Below, one piece after another: positions 47,963-58,933 of a stretch of DNA of 64,000 bases. Within the stretch, counting starts at the first letter, position 1. Each line of letters opens with the position of its first letter. The stretch is taken from assembly GCA_907163375.1 (NCBI GenBank), contig CAJQUW010015652.1:62001-126000 (forward strand). The letters run 5' to 3'. A program made the translations under genes and the position numbers. The DNA comes from Prostheceraeus crozeri (Eukaryota > Platyhelminthes > Polycladida > Euryleptidae). The notes beneath the pieces are model-generated. The model was not told the origin of the DNA. It was given only the letters and a program-made list of their open reading frames with translations, and searched no databases.

Positions 47963-48059
47963 GGAGAGAGAGGGGGAGAGAGAGAGTGAGGTCGAGGGGA
48001 GAGAGAGATAGGGAGGGAGAGAGAGAGAGAGAGGGAGGGAGAGGGGGAGAGAGAGAGAA
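46158..48059 (+). repeat. 1.9 kb purine-only (GA) tract with higher-order repeats
   Basis: Almost pure G and A, with T only in gatagg, gagtgag and gtcg and C only in gtcg. Landmark strings recur at a long period: gggatgtcg at 46384 and 47282 (898 apart), gggaaggaggtcg at ~46820 and ~47705 (~885 apart). The array is therefore about two copies of an ~890-base unit made of short GA repeats. A 664-codon minus-strand frame of Ser, Leu and Pro here is a by-product of the absence of stop codons in CT repeats. Confidence 0.95.
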
Positions 48060-48589
48060 TTAGAAAAAGATAGACCATCAAACGATCTATTTGTTCTGAA
48101 GATCTATTTCATTAGAAATTATGGTCGTTCATAAAAAGATGTCTGCATTTCAAAAGAAATTAGCAGCTAAAAACACATTGTATCTTTTACACATTGTTAA
48201 TAAAAAATGTTTCAAGCACCTATGCATTCCCTTCGAGGGATTTTTTATGATGTCATATCAACATGCGTTGGCCAGTTTCCTTTCTCATCAAATCAGACAC
48301 CCAATGTGTTCATACACTTAGCATAGATTGTGTTAGGTATAGCTATGAAGGTCAATAGCCATGTCTGCGTGTTTTGGTTTAGAGATGACTTTCGTAAATA
48401 CTGATGGTCACAGTATGAAATAGTCCCGAGGGGGATCAATTTTCCATTCAACATATAAGCCTGCCTGCAATGCGCGCGCGCTTGGCCAATCACGCAGACG
48501 AAAGATTGAAGAATCCCTATGTCAATCTCTACTGCTTGCTACCATTGTATTATGTTCGCTCCAGACTAATCCACATGCAAATGAATCTA

Positions 48590-49030
48590 TCTCTGTGGGT
48601 ATGGCCAAATTCACGTTCAAGTCAAAATTCTTCTTTTGCATGATGATGTTTTTGTACTTGGAAACATTTATTAATAGTCTCATAGCTTGAGGCCATCATG
48701 TTCTCATGTTCCTTTTCATAGAAATGAAGAGGCACATAGTTGCATCTTCTGCATATCTGACAAAATGACACAGATTTGAGTGGCTTGAAATGGCAGCTGT
48801 TGTCATCACAGACAAAAGTAAACCCAATATTGATCCTCGAGGTACCCCAGAAATGGTTTTGTTTGTTGCACTATTTTGAATGCCGATTTTGACGAACTGA
48901 TTTCTGTTCCTCAGGTAGCTCCTTATTCACAAAATAAATTGTCATGGAGATTTGCATTCAATCAATTCTTTATATTTCAAGGTCAAACCTCAATTTGTCA
49001 AATGCATTTTTGAAAACGCATGAGATTATA
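48590..49030 (-). mobile_element. Decayed LINE reverse transcriptase fragment
   Basis: Minus strand: a scrap like KNAFDKLRFDL, then in another frame SYLRNRNQFVKIGIQN and SGVPRGSILGLLLSVM. This is the RT motif 'GVPQGSILGPLL'. Next comes CHFVRYAEDATMCLF, the YxDD box with its first D changed to E. A stop follows soon after. It is old and inactive, from a LINE different from the one at 33.8 kb. Confidence 0.7.
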
Positions 49031-49937
49031 CAGATCCACGTACACTGCCGAGATAGAATATTTGATGCTTTACCTCCTCTATTAATAAAAACTATATTAT
49101 ATTAATCAATTGTTACAATATTAATTCATTATTATACTAATTAAAGTCTGAGATAATTAAACTTCGTTACGGAAGAAACACTTACAATTCTGATGACCAA
49201 AAAAGCATAATTATGGCAAGTTTGAAAACCATATCTGAGGATCGATGAAATGACACAAAATCCGAGCAATTATAAAAATTTGATTTAGGCATTGCTACTT
49301 CAGTTGTATTATTTATCAGGCTGCTTATCATACAGTAATTGGAGCAATTTCGGAATTATTTCGCTTCATCAGATATTTTCACACTTTTGTCAACGTCATC
49401 ACACTTCTGTAGGAATTTGATTCTGCCGCATTCCACTTTTTAATCGGAAATATTTCAATTCTGAAAGCGACAAAGAGGAAAAACTGAATTTTAGTCTGAG
49501 AATTCCTTTGTCTTCCGAAATTGCTTTTCAAAGTGGTGATTCAGTGATCCAACTATATAACCGGGTTTCAAGGTTTTCATTTCACAGGGCGATTGAGAAT
49601 TTCTCACTACTTTCTTCAACGCTTTACATCCGATCATCCTATACATTTCCCGTCCGTTTCTGGAGTACTTCAAGCTGTCGGCAATCCTTTCAAAATACAC
49701 TCCTAATCACAAGCATGTCCCCACTACCGCGCGCCTGTATGCCATGAGAACGTCTTCTACAAATGTGGGGCGACATGAGTCAGGCGAGAGCAGCGTGAGT
49801 TAGATCCCGCGACACTGACAGAAAACAGAAGATCATCATCATCGTGAATGAGATCGGGTACTCCAGCCATCGAATGTCTGGTCACAGTCAAAGTCAGATA
49901 ATTCGTACTACAAAAGGACTTTGAATCCGAATTCTGC

Positions 49938-51105
49938 AGAGACACGCATCGCCAGGAGGGAAAACAGCATGCAGAAAACGATGTCACCAGGAAGGGAGTT
50001 CGATTGATGCATAGAACGGGATAGCAAGGAAAAAAGTCATATTCATACACTGTAAATCGCTGGATACGAAAATTACATACAAACATATACCAAATCACAT
50101 ACAATTTGAAACTAACGTCTGATACGAGATTCTGGTATGTCTACAGAGATCTGGTATGTTTTTCATACCACATCTCACTTACTTTACTATGTGATTGGTA
50201 TGTAGCGATACGAACTATTCTATCTGTGATTGGCTGTTTTACACTGAAATACGAATTGTTGGTATGTTTTATATTGGTATGTATGTGCAGCTTTAAGTCA
50301 CACAGCAAAAAAATGTATGTATTACATACTACTGTCAAATAACTTTTTCGGTAATGCAAGTGGTGAATATTTTTTGTTTGATAGAGTGATATTTGAATAA
50401 ATTAGATTTATTGTGAATTTTATGCTCCACGAATATGCGGTCGATGCTACTTGTCTGGCAACAATAACAGGACGTTTATTTAACTCTACTTTATGACCCA
50501 AGTTGATAAACATCATTTCATTTAGACGATATCTTTAGTGAAATCATGTTGACTTATATATCTCAAACATGACTATTTTTGCGTTCATTAATTATAATGT
50601 GTATTTATTTCGGATTGATAATATGCTTAATTTCAAAATTACATAATGCATAATTGTTGATGGTTGAAATCTTATTGATTATTCATGAAATGCCTTAGAC
50701 TCACGTGTATTAAAATCGAATTCAGTATTAAAAGAATGACTCTTGAATGTCATTATCTCGCTACTTGCAGAACAGTAGTAAAATTAGTGTGATCTTTATT
50801 GACAAAAGGCCTGAAATCAAGATACTTTGGACATGATTTATGCTTTCTTTTAACATTGTGCTAGTATGGCTTTAGTATGTAAAGCATACCACATTTGAAA
50901 TAACATACGAAAAGCAGACAAATATATACCAAGAGAATACAGAAATATACCAAAAAATATTTTGGCATGCATCCTTCGTATGTGATTGGTATTGAACGAT
51001 TCACAGTGTACAGATAGTGGCATAGCCAGGAAAGAAGTGCGATTCATGCAGCGAACTACATCTCCAGGAAAGAAGTCAGATTCATGTAGATAATGGTATC
51101 CCCAG
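49938..51105. repeat. ~40-base minisatellite split by a DNA element
   Basis: Units such as ccaggaagggagttcgattg + atgcatagaac lie at 49938-50045. More lie at 51012-51105 (gccaggaaagaagtgcgatt, catgcagcgaac; then ctccaggaaagaagtcagat, tcatgtag). The 50048-51008 element separates the two halves. Confidence 0.6.
50048..51008. mobile_element. 961-base TA-flanked DNA element, CACTGTAAATCG ends
   Basis: The ends cactgtaaatcg and cgattcacagtg are inverted, with TA outside both. Sub-terminal text repeats gatacgaa and gtatgtgattggtatg. An internal copy-like boundary (ctgttttacactg at ~50247) suggests a 200-base MITE, a second partial copy at 50862-51008, and filler between them. No transposase. Confidence 0.65.
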
Positions 51106-51423
51106 AATTAGCACAGAGGAAGGTATCGCTACAGTGATTTGCAGTCTAACGGAGAGCATGCATCTTCGGAAATGGCAATACTTGACCGCACAGAGCGTCT
51201 GTTCTGCAAGTGAATATGCAACGATAAATATTCGTTCGTATAACTGAAACCTCCATATGGAAAGTCGTCTGTTGTAACTTCATACGGACGTTTTCTCCTT
51301 GGATTGTCATGTATATTTCCAAACTCATGTGAGAACTCTTCATTATTGAATGTTGTCGATAAATCCTTCACACATCGCATAGTTAGCCTCCAGGGTCATT
51401 GAGATGTGGATTTGAAGAATTTC

Positions 51424-51610
51424 TCAATGGGAATGAAGATTACAGAACAGCCGATTGAGCATCGGGCGTTTCCTCATGTTGCAGCTGCTGCCGTAAAGAG
51501 GTGGAATCCGACCAATTTGAAGCCAATCATTCCCTGGCAAGAGACAAACAGTGTCCTACTCTAATCGTCTTTACTTACAGGATGAACTGAGTCGTGGATG
51601 AAATGGACAG
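51424..51610 (-). CDS. Candidate two-exon minus-strand C-terminus with a 45-base intron
   Basis: Minus strand. Acceptor caaatgtttttcag leads into a 32-base exon (51610-51579) that ends at donor atcct/gtaagt. A 45-base intron ends in tgtttgtctcttgccag, and a 110-base exon (51533-51424) closes with TGA. Phases agree, giving CPFHPRLSSS-W-NDWLQIGRIPPLY and so on to a short basic Cys-containing end. Reading through the intron meets a TAA at once, so splicing would be required. No family was recognised, and the whole model could be chance. Confidence 0.28.
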
Positions 51611-51895
51611 CTGAAAAACATTTGGAGGTGGCACACATGCAATGAGGCGGGTAAAAGCCTTTCACTCAACCTTCTTATTACTTCTTGGCGTGTGATCCTG
51701 AAATCGATTCAAACTGCAGCGAATGATGGCTCTCTTCGCTCATGACTCATCAAATTCTGATACTACAATCTAATAGCAACATGCCCAAGCGCTAGAAATC
51801 TATTTCTCAAGTTTTACTTGACATTATCAGAAAATGAGCTAGATGTAACCCCTATCAATTTTAATACCGGATCCCTTATTGAGCAATAATGAAAA

Positions 51896-52150
51896 CATTA
51901 TTTTCTCAGGTATCCTGACAATTGATAGATTTATCAGATCTCTGCAGATGAAACCCCGAGACATGTTTCAGCTTGTTTTGTCTCACCAATCGTTGGCAGG
52001 TTCGAGACAGCGACTTCGGACACTGGAGGACGCGCCAGCAAACCCTTTAACCGTACTGCTACCGAATCATCGCCTGTGAGCGCGAGTAAGCCAGCAAAGC
52101 ACTGATTCATCGCAGGCATCTGAAGAGCGAAATGCATCCTGCATTCGGTG
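51896..52150 (-). mobile_element. TIR/tRNA-like element, copy 3, diverged
   Basis: The left end caggtatcctgacaattgat then gatttatcagatctctgcag matches the tail of 11157-11524 reversed. The middle keeps ccgagacatgtttcagc and the B-box region (tctcgaacc on the minus strand). The A box is eroded and the opposite inverted end was not found. Confidence 0.55.
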
Positions 52151-52184
52151 TTGAGGCAGACAACTAGCCTCAGGCAACTTCAGC

Positions 52185-52590
52185 TACAAGGGGAGATCTG
52201 GTGACTCCAGGGGAAGGTCTCGTGACTCCAGAGGAAGGTCTGGTGACTCCATGGGAAGATCTGGTGACTCCAGGGAAAGGTCTTGTGACTTCAGTGGAGA
52301 TCTGGTGACTCCAGAGGAAGATCTGGTGACTCCAGGGGAAGGCCTCGTGACTTCAGTGGAGATCTGGTGACTCCAGGGGAAGAACTCGTGACTCCAGGGG
52401 AAGATCTGGTGACTCCAGAGGAAGATCTGGTGACTCCATGGAAAGGTCTCGTGACTCCAGTGGAGATCTGGTGACTCCAGAGGAAGATCTGGTGACTCCA
52501 GGGGAGATCTGGTGACTCAAGGGGAAGATCACGACACTCCAGGGGAAGTTCAGGAGACTTTAGGGGAAGTTCAGGTGACTTCAGGAAACC
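52185..52590 (+). repeat. 21-bp minisatellite, ~18 copies
   Basis: Unit atctggtgactccagaggaag (written as 20 + g) with variants (aagg for aaga, tgact/cgact). As 21 is a multiple of three, the minus strand stays open with a heptapeptide-like pattern. Nothing supports translation. Confidence 0.92.
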
Positions 52591-53578
52591 TATTCGGTAA
52601 ACATGGAGAAAAGTTCCACTAACAGCTGTCAAAGACAGCACAACGAGAGTCCTTTTGGTTGCGCATTAGTCCGAGAGCGGTTGCTTGATGGCTATCTGGG
52701 ACAGCAATGATTCTTGTTGGGTTCCTGGTCCCCTACGAGCTAGTTCCCAAGATTGGAGGAGACGCCCCTGTAACTGGCAATGTGATAATGTGGAGGATTG
52801 CTGACAGGGTTGTTATCGTTGGAGGTTTATTGTACATGTACCTATCGACAATTTAGCCTTGCAATAGCACACACCATACCATTTTGTCCTCTCATAAAGC
52901 GTTGCAGAGACGTGAGTCATGTCTATTCAATACTGAGGTCATTTAATGATAATAACATCAACAGCAAGAATTATTTCTGATAAGCTAACCGACATTAAGG
53001 CATAAATGAAGTTCCTATTTTACAAAGAGATAAATTTAGTCAATCATTTGCTTAATTAAATTTCCATGACTTATTAAAATCAGAGAATTTCACTGTGTTT
53101 CTGACAGGAATGAACTTTAAAAGAAAGAAATACAAACACAAGTTTTCAAAAATTCAAAGACAATCAAAGCATGATAGAATATCATCTCTCCTCTAGAAAT
53201 AACAAATGAGAACTAAGTGCACGAGTACTGAGAGTAATGCGAATTACAGTTTTTTATTGTTGTTATAGCGCACGTGACCAATTTGAGCTTACCTCTATTT
53301 TTAGACAAGAAATGTTGTTTTTACTCAAGAAAACATTCTCAGCACAACAACATCATATTTGTGCATCATTCAGGAACACAGGGTCAGTGAGTTTGCAAGC
53401 CGCAATGTTCTTTGCCGTTCTCATTGTCAGGAGAGCACATACAGATCTTCTGTCGTCTATCATTTTGCCTCTGCCACAACAGATTTCACAACAATTCTTA
53501 GATTATCTCGAGAATTTCTCAATGCAACCACTTTTCGACAGACGTTCCCTTTTCATGCATCATCCTCGAAACTACATT

Positions 53579-54007
53579 GCAAACTGTAGACCAACAATTA
53601 TCCTACAAAATTACTGACAAAATCAACCGACGATTGTCACCTCCACTATCCTTCGATATCCGACGAATTTGTAGGTTCTCCACCGACATCGAAACAGATG
53701 CTTTGTATGCAAATTAACTAAACAACAACTGTTGAAAATTGACTGATTTTTTCGATTAGTGATTGTTTGATTTTTGGGCAATATGTATTATTGTGTGGCG
53801 AAACCATGATTTATTTTGACACATTTTAATTAATTACCTACATTTTTGATAAGATTTAAGCTATAATGCATTGCTATTCATTTTGTCGATTTTTTGTCAG
53901 ATATTGTAGGTGTTCAGTGGCAATCATCCTACAAGAACTAACAATGACCGGCAAAATAGATTTTGTAGGATAAAGGTCTATCAATTGTCAGTCAACGGTT
54001 TACAGTG
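53579..54007. mobile_element. TIR element related to the CACTGTAAA family
   Basis: The right end ...tcaacggtttacagtg is followed by ta. The left end caaactgtagaccaac matches it inverted. Both go on to tatcctacaaaat/attttgtaggata blocks. About 430 bases, no gene. Confidence 0.55.
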
Positions 54008-54296
54008 TACCGATGAATTTTTGTATTCGACATCACAAGCCCTCCGTGACTAGTTCCGCTACCCTGACTTCTTTTAGTATCTTTTTTATTTGACTAATTT
54101 TCACTTTTACTTTTTAGTATGTTCAATAAAGATATTAATAGGCGGTTGTATTGAACAGGAGCGGCTTTAAGAGATCCTTTCCTCTCATCCTTCCTCCTAT
54201 CTGATTCCTTTCCTATTAGGAATTCTATGCTACTGTGATTCATTGTTGCTATTTTGATGGAGCGCTGGTCAGTGAGAAGACAGCGCTTGCAGTAGA

Positions 54297-55050
54297 GCTG
54301 TCTGAGACCTGGTCGTTTAAATCAAAGATCGGCAATGATAAAATGATATCATTTTATTCTGAGGAAAAATGATATCATCAAACATTTTCGCTCCCCTATA
54401 TTTTCTAATCATAGATACCTCGCATTTTGTATTGAAGCAAATTGTCTCTTTCTCTTCATTCTACCCATGTCCTTCCGCACTGGTTGATTCATGTAGCGAA
54501 GAGCAACAGGGAATTGTCAGTCAGTCGGTCTATCACACAAATTGTCAAGCAATGCAGGACTGCAGGTGCGCTAAGTAGCAGATGTGACACACACAAATAT
54601 AACACGGAGTCGGTAAATGTAATCTAAATGCAGATCTACTGTAATCTAAATATTTTTGGCCTTTTATCGTACTTTGAATACTGTTGGCCTAATCGCATAT
54701 TGTAGCCATATTTGCAATTCGAGTGTATAAAGTTTAAATCAAAACTTGCGATGTCTAATGTATAGGCCATAGGCCCTACCTAACTTTTGATATACAAGAA
54801 GCTTTGTATGATTAAACTGCTTTCTTCGGTCTTCCATTATTTAGAATCTATCGATGCTGCATGCAATCTGATTTCAGTCTCATTGCTAAGAGCAGTAAAA
54901 GTAGCATGGTAGCAGTGTAAATCGAAATATTCGTATGACTGGATCTATTTACGGTGTAGGCCTGCGTATATTTCACTAAAAATGGTATATTTTCATTACA
55001 AAAAATAAAATGATATCATTGCCGATCATTGGTTTAAACGGTGGATCAGC
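54297..55050. repeat. Hairpin-forming element, ~40-50-base inverted ends
   Basis: The left arm (54314-54351) has cgtttaaatcaaagatcggc then aatgata and the palindrome aaaatgatatcatttt. The right arm (54996-55040) is the inverse (tatcattgccgatcattgg, tttaaacgg). About 650 bases between carry no gene. Confidence 0.6.
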
Positions 55051-55821
55051 TGACTGCTTGGGATCAGTTAGAAATATTGTAGCTCATGGTGACGGGCCCG
55101 GGTTGATTCGGAACCTTAAATCTTAGACCAACTCCTGGCTCGAGATCCAGCGGTCTTCTCAAATCTTCTCAAGTTAAGCTATAATCATTGCAGCATCGAT
55201 CATATTGATATTTGCTGTCAATTACTCAGCAAAACTCTTTGTAAATCTCATGATTCTTAGCAAATATTCGTCCCGTGAATGTGTATGTTCCGGGTATTCA
55301 CTTCCTTTTCAATTCACTATTAGGTTTATTGTATTTCGTCACATTGTAATTGAAACTTCGATTCAGTACATTTTTAACATGTTGACAAGGATAAATCAAT
55401 ATATCTGGTTTAGAGTGTACAAAGATGTATGTTTTAACATTCCCAAAAGTAGTACATCTTGAATGACAGAGAAAGACTCAGAACTTAAATGCTCGCCGAA
55501 TTCGCTATCCAATATATTGTTCATGATCTGATTGACATCAATGCTAATGATAGTTTGTAATCATCGAACTTGTGGAAATCATATGAATTTAGTCAACACA
55601 ATTATTAGCAAACGCGAGGCATTGGAACGTCAACTCTACTGTTAGTTCAAGAATACTCTTCATTTTCAATTTCAAATGCCTTTCATGAGACTTGATATGC
55701 GTTATTTCTTTCACTTCGTTTCTTCAATCATCATATGATTTCACTGTGTCATGCTAGCATCACATGTGACTCCCTATAACCCATTTTCAAATGCTTTGCA
55801 ACATTGCAATGTATATACAGA

Positions 55822-56075
55822 CATTCTAGAATATTTGACGGGAGGATTTTCATAGCTTATATACATGTCGAAATGTACTATCCCTTTAGTTTTGAAAAAG
55901 TTAAAAACAATATTTACGAAAAGTTTCGTCTCGGACGTGTGTTCGGGTCCCGAATCTTTATCAACGAGATGTTTTTTTACAAATATTGTTTTTAATTTTT
56001 GCAAAACTAAAGGCAGAGTGCATTTTTACCGGTATATTAACTATAAATCAGGCAAAGTCAATATTTTCTATCAAA
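55822..56075. mobile_element. Palindromic MITE
   Basis: Nearly the whole 250 bases fold on themselves. The block tccctttagttttgaaaaag pairs with its inverse gcaaaactaaagg, and aaaacaatattta pairs with aaatattgttttt. Outer blocks (cttatatacatgtcgaaatg / ttttaccggtatattaac) also match. The loop contains gggtcccgaatc. Overlapping short frames are not genes. Confidence 0.65.
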
Positions 56076-56299
56076 ACACGCAAATTGAAAGATCATAAAA
56101 CAATGGCATTCGATGTCTATGTCCTTCATTTGAGTTATGATTTCAAAAATAAATATTATTTTGTATCTTATAATGACAATGAAAAGCAGTAAACGTCACT
56201 ATTTACTAACGTATTATTTGGTTACCTTGCACTACGCATGCGCATGTGGCAGAAAGTGCATCATGTATTGCATGATTTTCATTATTTTCCAAAGAGCAC

Positions 56300-56305
56300 T
56301 TTATT
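56300..56305 (-). terminator. AATAAA poly(A) signal for the 56.5 kb terminal exon
   Basis: AATAAA on the minus strand, ~195 bases after the TAG at 56500. A plausible 3' UTR end; AATAAA is common in AT-rich DNA. Confidence 0.3.
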
Positions 56306-56499
56306 ATTATTATCCCAAGTAAGATGAGCAAACCTGTGGTAACTGCAATATTGAAAAGTGCAATCTTGTTCTGATTTAAGGAGGTAGAAGAAAATTTTGG
56401 AGAGTCGAAGGATTTACTATTCTCTTGAGTAGTTTCAGGTGAAGTGCAGACGGAATAGATGATGTTGCATTAATGATCTCAGCTATGAAATGATTAGAT

Positions 56500-56687
56500 C
56501 TACAGCTCCCTGCTTTTCTTGGGGATGCTGGAAGAGACGATCTCCACCACATTTACATTTCCTGCACTCATTGATGGTCTGAAGTTAAGCCGTTCACTGT
56601 TGCTGTTGATCCTCTGCTTAGCGGCTTGGTTAATCCGTTTGCTTAACGAGGCGATGTCTTGAGGCATTCCGACGACTTTTGTCTTGC
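56500..56687 (-). CDS. Probable terminal exon of an unrecognised protein
   Basis: Reading on the minus strand, a long pyrimidine tract (ctctctccccgccctctata and on) leads to acceptor cattgtcacag at 56688. The exon then runs 188 bases to a TAG at 56502-56500. It encodes 61 residues plus two bases of a split codon: KTKVVGMPQDIASLSKRINQ, then a basic, Ser/Asn-rich stretch, then NVNVVEIVSSS and a charged end, KKSREL. An AATAAA signal lies downstream at 56305-56300. The preceding exon (58376-58276) ends with one base of a codon and this one starts with two, giving Gly at the junction. It looks like a soluble or cytoplasmic C-terminus: no membrane segment, no cysteine, probably helical around residues 8-30. 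I do not recognise the family. The intron to the previous exon holds an inverted repeat. Confidence 0.5.
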
Positions 56688-57059
56688 CTGTGACAATGCG
56701 TGACAAACGGAGTATAGAGGGCGGGGAGAGAGGGGCCCAGAGATTGATGGTGCACGATAGACGAACAAGCGGCCACCTACTGCGACAGCACAGTGCGATG
56801 GTCACCTCTCAACACGTCTGATGTCTTCTTATTAACCCTCTCTCTATCAATGTTCAAACCTCTAGGAGTTCTAGTTCCATAGGAAATGCCTGTCAAGTCA
56901 TACAAAATACGAGAAATGTACAAATGAATCCATCACAGCAATGCAGAACGTCAGATATAACAATGAGAAAAGTGAGCAATGATGAAATGACACCAAGACA
57001 ATACGACTTGCAATGCATTATGTGAAAGTGCAATACGCAACTTACGAGTACGTAGAGGA

Positions 57060-57705
57060 TGATGGTTTGGTACTTATGGGTTATCTCCCTCACGTTTTCA
57101 AATTTGTCTAAAGTCCGTAAAAATGAATCAATCATCAGAAAAATTCAGGTACACGTATTTGAGCATATTTTCTACCCACATGCAAAAATTTATGTAGATC
57201 GGACAAGTGCTTTTTGAACTAGGGGCGATAACTTGAAGTGTAGCAATGTCTGCATCTCGATCTGACTTCATCTGACCTCATCTTCTGAGCAGCTGCACTT
57301 GAGGTCAACAAAGTCATTTCCCGACAACTCGTGAAGCGATGATGACCAGGCCACATCCCCTACACTAACATGTTTAACTTTAAAAAGGTGTGGCAAGGTA
57401 GTGGTCGTGGGAGGATTTCAATTTGGCAGTGGATGAGACGAAGAGGGAGAGAGAACAATGCACACACGAGTAACAACAATACGTCGAACAGACCAGATCA
57501 AGCTGTTGACATCGATGCACTTCACGTTATTGTCTCTAATAGAAAAAGTACTTGTCGGATTTGCATAAATTTTTGTATGTGGGTAGAAAATATACTCAAA
57601 TACGTGTACCTGAATTCTTGTGGTGGTTGATTCATTTTTTAGGGATTTTAGACGAATTTGAAAACGTTTGGGGGGAGATAACCCATAAGTAACGATGCTT
57701 TTCAG
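57060..57705. repeat. Inverted repeat with ~155-base arms in the intron of the minus-strand gene
   Basis: Arm 57060-57215 (gataatggtttgg-like start, acttatgggttatctccc, gtacacgtatttgagcatat, ttttctacccacatgcaaaa). The inverse arm is 57538-57705, with a ~320-base spacer. It could form a long RNA hairpin if transcribed. Confidence 0.75.
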
Positions 57706-58275
57706 GAATTTATCCATGAAACTGCCAAATTTCTTGGTTATTTTATTTTATGATCTGATAGAAGAATATCTAATTATATACAACTGCACATAGTTATCGG
57801 CATTGACCTTCTCGTGGTGCGGGGATAGGATTCTATCCACTGCATAAATATCAAAAGATGTTTCAACAGATTTGTAAATTAAATGATGATGATTTTATGT
57901 CACTCCATAATCACACTCAGGAGTCCCATTATCAAATCGAGGGTACGGCTAGTTTACAGTCTTTGATATTTTCAGAGTGCTGCTTTCAAGATCTCTCTCT
58001 CTCTTTCAAAATTCAAATTTCTCCGTGACTGGATATCTTTATCCGCTGAAAGCTCAGATTCAACGCTTACTTTCCAGGAGGACTTAAACTATGACATATG
58101 CTAGAACGAGATGCTGGTCAGGCATATGTTACCAGCTCAGATGGACATCGTTAGAGCAAATAAATGTTTAAGGAAATGACTTACAAGTACTTACTAGAAT
58201 CAGCTGTCAACACAGCAGTCACAACATTTGAAGGAAATCGGCTTTCTTGTTCGTAAATCTGATCGGTTGACTTAC

Positions 58276-58376
58276 CAACTTGTTCAATTTGAAGGTATGT
58301 CAACGAGCCCTTACCGGAGGGGGGGCGGGTCATCTGCCCTTGTTGTCCTTTGACTGCATCAAAATTACTGAAGCAT
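58276..58376 (-). CDS. Probable penultimate exon of the same unrecognised gene
   Basis: Minus-strand exon of 101 bases (1 + 33 codons + 1). It starts after a strong acceptor (ccccttcttgtcctag) and ends at donor gttg/gtaagt. It reads CFSNFDAVKGQQGQ, then MTRPPSGKGSLTYLQIEQV. The trailing G joins the two leading bases of exon 56687-56500 in frame. Without splicing, the frame also runs on into the intron, so the exon model rests on splice-site quality and phase rather than on a stop. TYLQI resembles a tyrosine-based tail motif, but that is a guess. Family unknown. Confidence 0.45.
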
Positions 58377-58876
58377 CTAGGACAAGAAGGGGCCTTCACC
58401 GCAGCAAGGGATAGTTAGAGTGAGGGCTTAGTGGTTTGAACGGTTAGTTTTCAAGTGCTGTCATCTGCATTTCATATATACATGCAGATACTGGACATCC
58501 GATATCGATATTCTACACAGATAATCAGCAGTTAAGTCAGGATTCTGCTGTGGTTTCATATTCTACCGGCCGAACATCTGTTGCATGGCTTTTTGATCCA
58601 ACTTTTCTCACTTAATTGACTATATTTTCAGTATTTTTCAATTTCAAACGTATTCCATGAAAAATGTAAATGAGAAATTATTGCACTGCATGTAGGCCTG
58701 TTGCTGCATCATTTTTGTTTTTATTCCCGGTTACAGAAATGTTATTGAAAAGGAGCCAGTCAGTTACTCCTATGACTATGATTGCATGCATGAGCTAGTC
58801 GGAAAAGGGAATTATACAACACGATTGACATGTTAGACCTTCATAAATTAAATACCGTAGAATGTATTTCACTCAC

Positions 58877-58933
58877 AAGTGGATCTCAACATATTTTGAA
58901 GTTTGCGCACTTTCGATGTACTCAAGTAGAGGA
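58877..58933 (-). CDS. Tentative upstream exon of the same gene
   Basis: A 57-base minus-strand candidate between acceptor atggtagtacag and donor cactt/gtgagt. It reads PLLEYIESAQTSKYVEIH, with one base before and two after. The two trailing bases plus the first base of exon 58376-58276 make a Leu codon, so phase is kept. The acceptor has a poor pyrimidine tract, and a phase match happens one time in three by chance. I rate it well below its two downstream neighbours. Confidence 0.25.

Noticed and set aside
46087-48081. A 664-codon minus-strand frame rich in Ser, Leu and Pro
   Set aside because: It lies wholly in the GA/CT tract, where no frame can contain a stop. It has no start context, domain or codon bias, so it is an artefact of composition.
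52185-52590. CRISPR-like regular repeats
   Set aside because: The 21-bp units abut without unique spacers, and this is animal DNA. It is a minisatellite.
52291-52641. A 116-codon minus-strand frame with a heptad-like SPDLPLE pattern
   Set aside because: It is the 21-bp minisatellite read in frame. The array also extends beyond the frame with no coding logic.
55075-55125. A tRNA-like A/B box pair (gtagctcatggtgacggg, gggttgattcgg)
   Set aside because: The boxes are only a few bases apart, too close for a tRNA or SINE promoter.
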